DNA from: Candidatus Giovannonibacteria bacterium RIFOXYD1_FULL_48_21
GTDB taxonomy: Bacteria; Patescibacteriota; Minisyncoccia; JACPKW01; UBA11713
Assembly (NCBI GenBank): GCA_001778985.1
Contig: MFIU01000003.1
Coordinates: forward strand, 1-38,973
Direction of reading: 5' to 3'
Length of the DNA: 38,973 bases
This document shows, piece after piece, positions 37,745-38,973 of this stretch (positions within the stretch are counted from its first letter, which is position 1; each line of letters opens with the position of its first letter). Below the pieces are notes generated by a model that was given only the letters and a program-made list of their open reading frames with translations, was not told where the DNA came from and searched no databases. Made by a program: the position numbers and the translations under genes.

Positions 37745-38447
37745 TGAGAGCTTGCTCCACTATCGCTTTAACTTGCTGATAAGGAAGCGCTCCGGAAAAA
37801 GGGAAAAAATCTCCGTCTTTTGTAATGACCACGGAGTACGGCGTCCCGTCGCCTCCGGAATTTATGGCGTCTTCTAAATCTTTCGCCACCCGCTCGGCGT
37901 ATTTGCCGGAGTCAAGACATACTTCGAATTTACCCCGCTCCAATCCGACCTCCTCGGCAATCTTCGGAAGTTCGGAAGGTTCCAAGCGGTTGTTGGAAGG
38001 CGTTACCTCAAAAATTTTATCAACGTAAGCCCAGAATGCCTGATTCCCGCCAAGCTCGGCCGCGCACTCCGCGGCTTCGGCTTCTTTTCGCGCCTTGGGA
38101 TGGATGGAATCAAGTGGAAAGTGCCGATAGACCCAGGCCACGCGCCCGTCCTTTCCGTATTCCTCCACAATTCTTTTCATCGTGGGGTGAAAACTCTTGC
38201 AGAAAGGACATTCCAAATCCGAAAATTCCACGATTTTAATCGGGGCGTCAGGATTACCCAAGATATGATCTTTGTCACTTACGGGACGTATATTCTTCGC
38301 GGCCGGCGAGAGAGAATTCTCAAACGAAGAATCAGACGGAGAAGAAGTGCCCGGGCCTGCCTTGACATAAAAGACCGCAAACGCGACTAGCGCTCCGGCT
38401 ACAATGATGCTCGCGGGAATGAGATATGGGTTTCGATCTGGGCCCAT
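37731..38447 (-). CDS. DsbA-like membrane-anchored thioredoxin-fold protein
   Basis: 238 residues. Helix at about 9-29, then a DsbA/DSBA_2-type thioredoxin fold: KIVEFSDLECPFCKSFHP with the CPFC active site (about 82-85), and cis-Pro in GTPYSVVITKDG. It likely forms or shuffles disulfides outside the membrane. No VKOR/DsbB partner is in the window. AGGA lies 2 nt before the ATG. The start overlaps the preceding surface-protein gene by 49 nt. Confidence 0.9.
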   Translation of the reverse strand: MGPDRNPYLIPASIIVAGALVAFAVFYVKAGPGTSSPSDSSFENSLSPAAKNIRPVSDKDHILGNPDAPIKIVEFSDLECPFCKSFHPTMKRIVEEYGKDGRVAWVYRHFPLDSIHPKARKEAEAAECAAELGGNQAFWAYVDKIFEVTPSNNRLEPSELPKIAEEVGLERGKFEVCLDSGKYAERVAKDLEDAINSGGDGTPYSVVITKDGDFFPFSGALPYQQVKAIVEQALNATL

Positions 38448-38973
38448 GGTCCTAAAAATGGTCTTAATACCTCTATAAAGTCGGGGTCTCTAAGTTTAAC
38501 ATTTAACGCCACGTTGACGCTTCGAGGCGGGAGTCCTCCTCCTGTACCCTGGACTGTGATGTTGTAGAGAACGGGAGAGGCGCTCGCCGGAACAGTCACG
38601 GAAAATTCAGAACCGGTTGAATATTCCGCGGAACTAAGAGTGGAGTCGCTGAAATTGCCGGTCGCGCCGGGAATAACCGACGCGGCGTTGCTGGAAAGCG
38701 AAACCGAAGAGTCAAAATCGTTAAAAGCAGTAACTCTAATCACGGATTTCGACGAAGTGACCGGACTTGAGCCAGTAATCGTGGCGAAAATCGAGTTCGG
38801 GTCAGCCGAGAGAGAAAAGTCCGGCGGCAGAATCAAGGGAGCCACCGTAAACGTCTGGGTCGCGCAGTTGTTCGACTCGTTTGATTCCGTGATAACAGAA
38901 GAGCTGTCAGCGCAGATTTCGAAGCGATGCGTGCCGACTTGGGCGGTCCAGGCGTTGGTCCAGTTTTCGACTT
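38399..38973 (-). CDS. CARDB-type surface protein, C-terminal part (5' end beyond window)
   Basis: The frame is open to the window edge, so the apparent GTG/M at 38845 is internal. It includes a CARDB domain end (VGTHRFEICADSSSVITESN, then NNCATQTFTV) and a second Ig-like beta domain (LSADPNSIFATITG ... VSLSSNAAS ... YNITVQGTGGG). Such domains form extracellular stalks. The last 16 residues are encoded in the overlap with the DsbA-like gene. Cysteines in it could be DsbA substrates. Confidence 0.75.
   Translation of the reverse strand, partial: VENWTNAWTAQVGTHRFEICADSSSVITESNESNNCATQTFTVAPLILPPDFSLSADPNSIFATITGSSPVTSSKSVIRVTAFNDFDSSVSLSSNAASVIPGATGNFSDSTLSSAEYSTGSEFSVTVPASASPVLYNITVQGTGGGLPPRSVNVALNVKLRDPDFIEVLRPFLGPWAQIETHISFPRASL

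Overview
This window looks like a chromosome segment of a Patescibacteria/CPR bacterium, most likely from the Parcubacteria lineage (inference; there is no rRNA gene to place it). Supporting signs are very compact gene packing with many ATGA-type overlaps, shortened translation factors (EF-Ts of 150 residues, an RF1 without its first domain), a split transketolase, many single-gene membrane or surface proteins without close relatives, and short GC-rich palindromes that interrupt coding sequences in frame (PARPAGG, NLPAGRQV). TGA is a normal stop and Trp is TGG, so the genetic code is the standard bacterial one, which argues against Gracilibacteria/Absconditabacteria.

Layout. 1-2.1 kb: the 5' part of a large minus-strand surface protein that begins with a MerR-like DNA-binding domain, then a control region (DnaA box between divergent promoters, GTATAC palindromes, a structured RNA with terminator) and a decayed IS3-type transposase. 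2.1-5.5 kb: membrane proteins, a decayed matrixin-type metalloprotease, tRNA-Trp overlapped by a GIY-YIG gene, a CDP-alcohol phosphatidyltransferase, L33 and tRNA-Thr. 5.5-6.9 kb: an orphan ABC substrate-binding protein, a second GIY-YIG gene bounded by a 14-bp repeat of the tRNA-Tyr start, and tRNA-Tyr. 6.9-13.6 kb (minus): ClpB, two membrane-anchored serine proteases, Fe/Mn superoxide dismutase and cysteine desulfurase, that is protein quality control and oxidative stress. 13.6-17.1 kb (plus): a secreted LCAT/PGAP1-like hydrolase, a membrane protein and a VRR-NUC-like nuclease. 17.1-20.4 kb (minus): a TrpR-like regulator bracketed by two identical 18-bp palindromes, endonuclease III, a cupin, PgeF and MurB.

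20.4-24.2 kb: a DUF2238-like membrane protein, an unusual nested tRNA locus (intact tRNA-Thr(TGT) inside a 14-bp inverted repeat, itself between two non-matching tRNA halves), EF-Ts, S2, L31, RF1 and a histidine phosphatase. 24.2-29.6 kb (minus): a coiled-coil lytic transglycosylase, L25, a 2-hydroxyacid dehydrogenase, class II aldolase, a PfkB kinase and an IPT/TIG surface protein. 29.6-29.9 kb: a second DnaA-box-capped promoter reading into a 24-codon ORF and a candidate terminator. 29.9-36 kb (minus): split transketolase, ribulose-phosphate epimerase, an internally deleted Fpg, CTP synthase, RpiB and GAPDH, covering much of the non-oxidative pentose phosphate route and lower glycolysis. 36-38.5 kb (minus): TrxB, a DUF3105 protein, a tiny Cys-rich protein and a DsbA-like thioredoxin, probably one thiol-redox group for the cell envelope. 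The window ends in a truncated CARDB-type surface protein.

Two gene-expression themes recur. At least ten genes have a TATAAT-like -10 box only 6-9 nt before the start codon, pointing to leaderless or near-leaderless mRNAs. The two longest intergenic regions each carry a perfect DnaA box exactly 4 nt before the -35 element of a plus-strand promoter with a 17-nt spacer.
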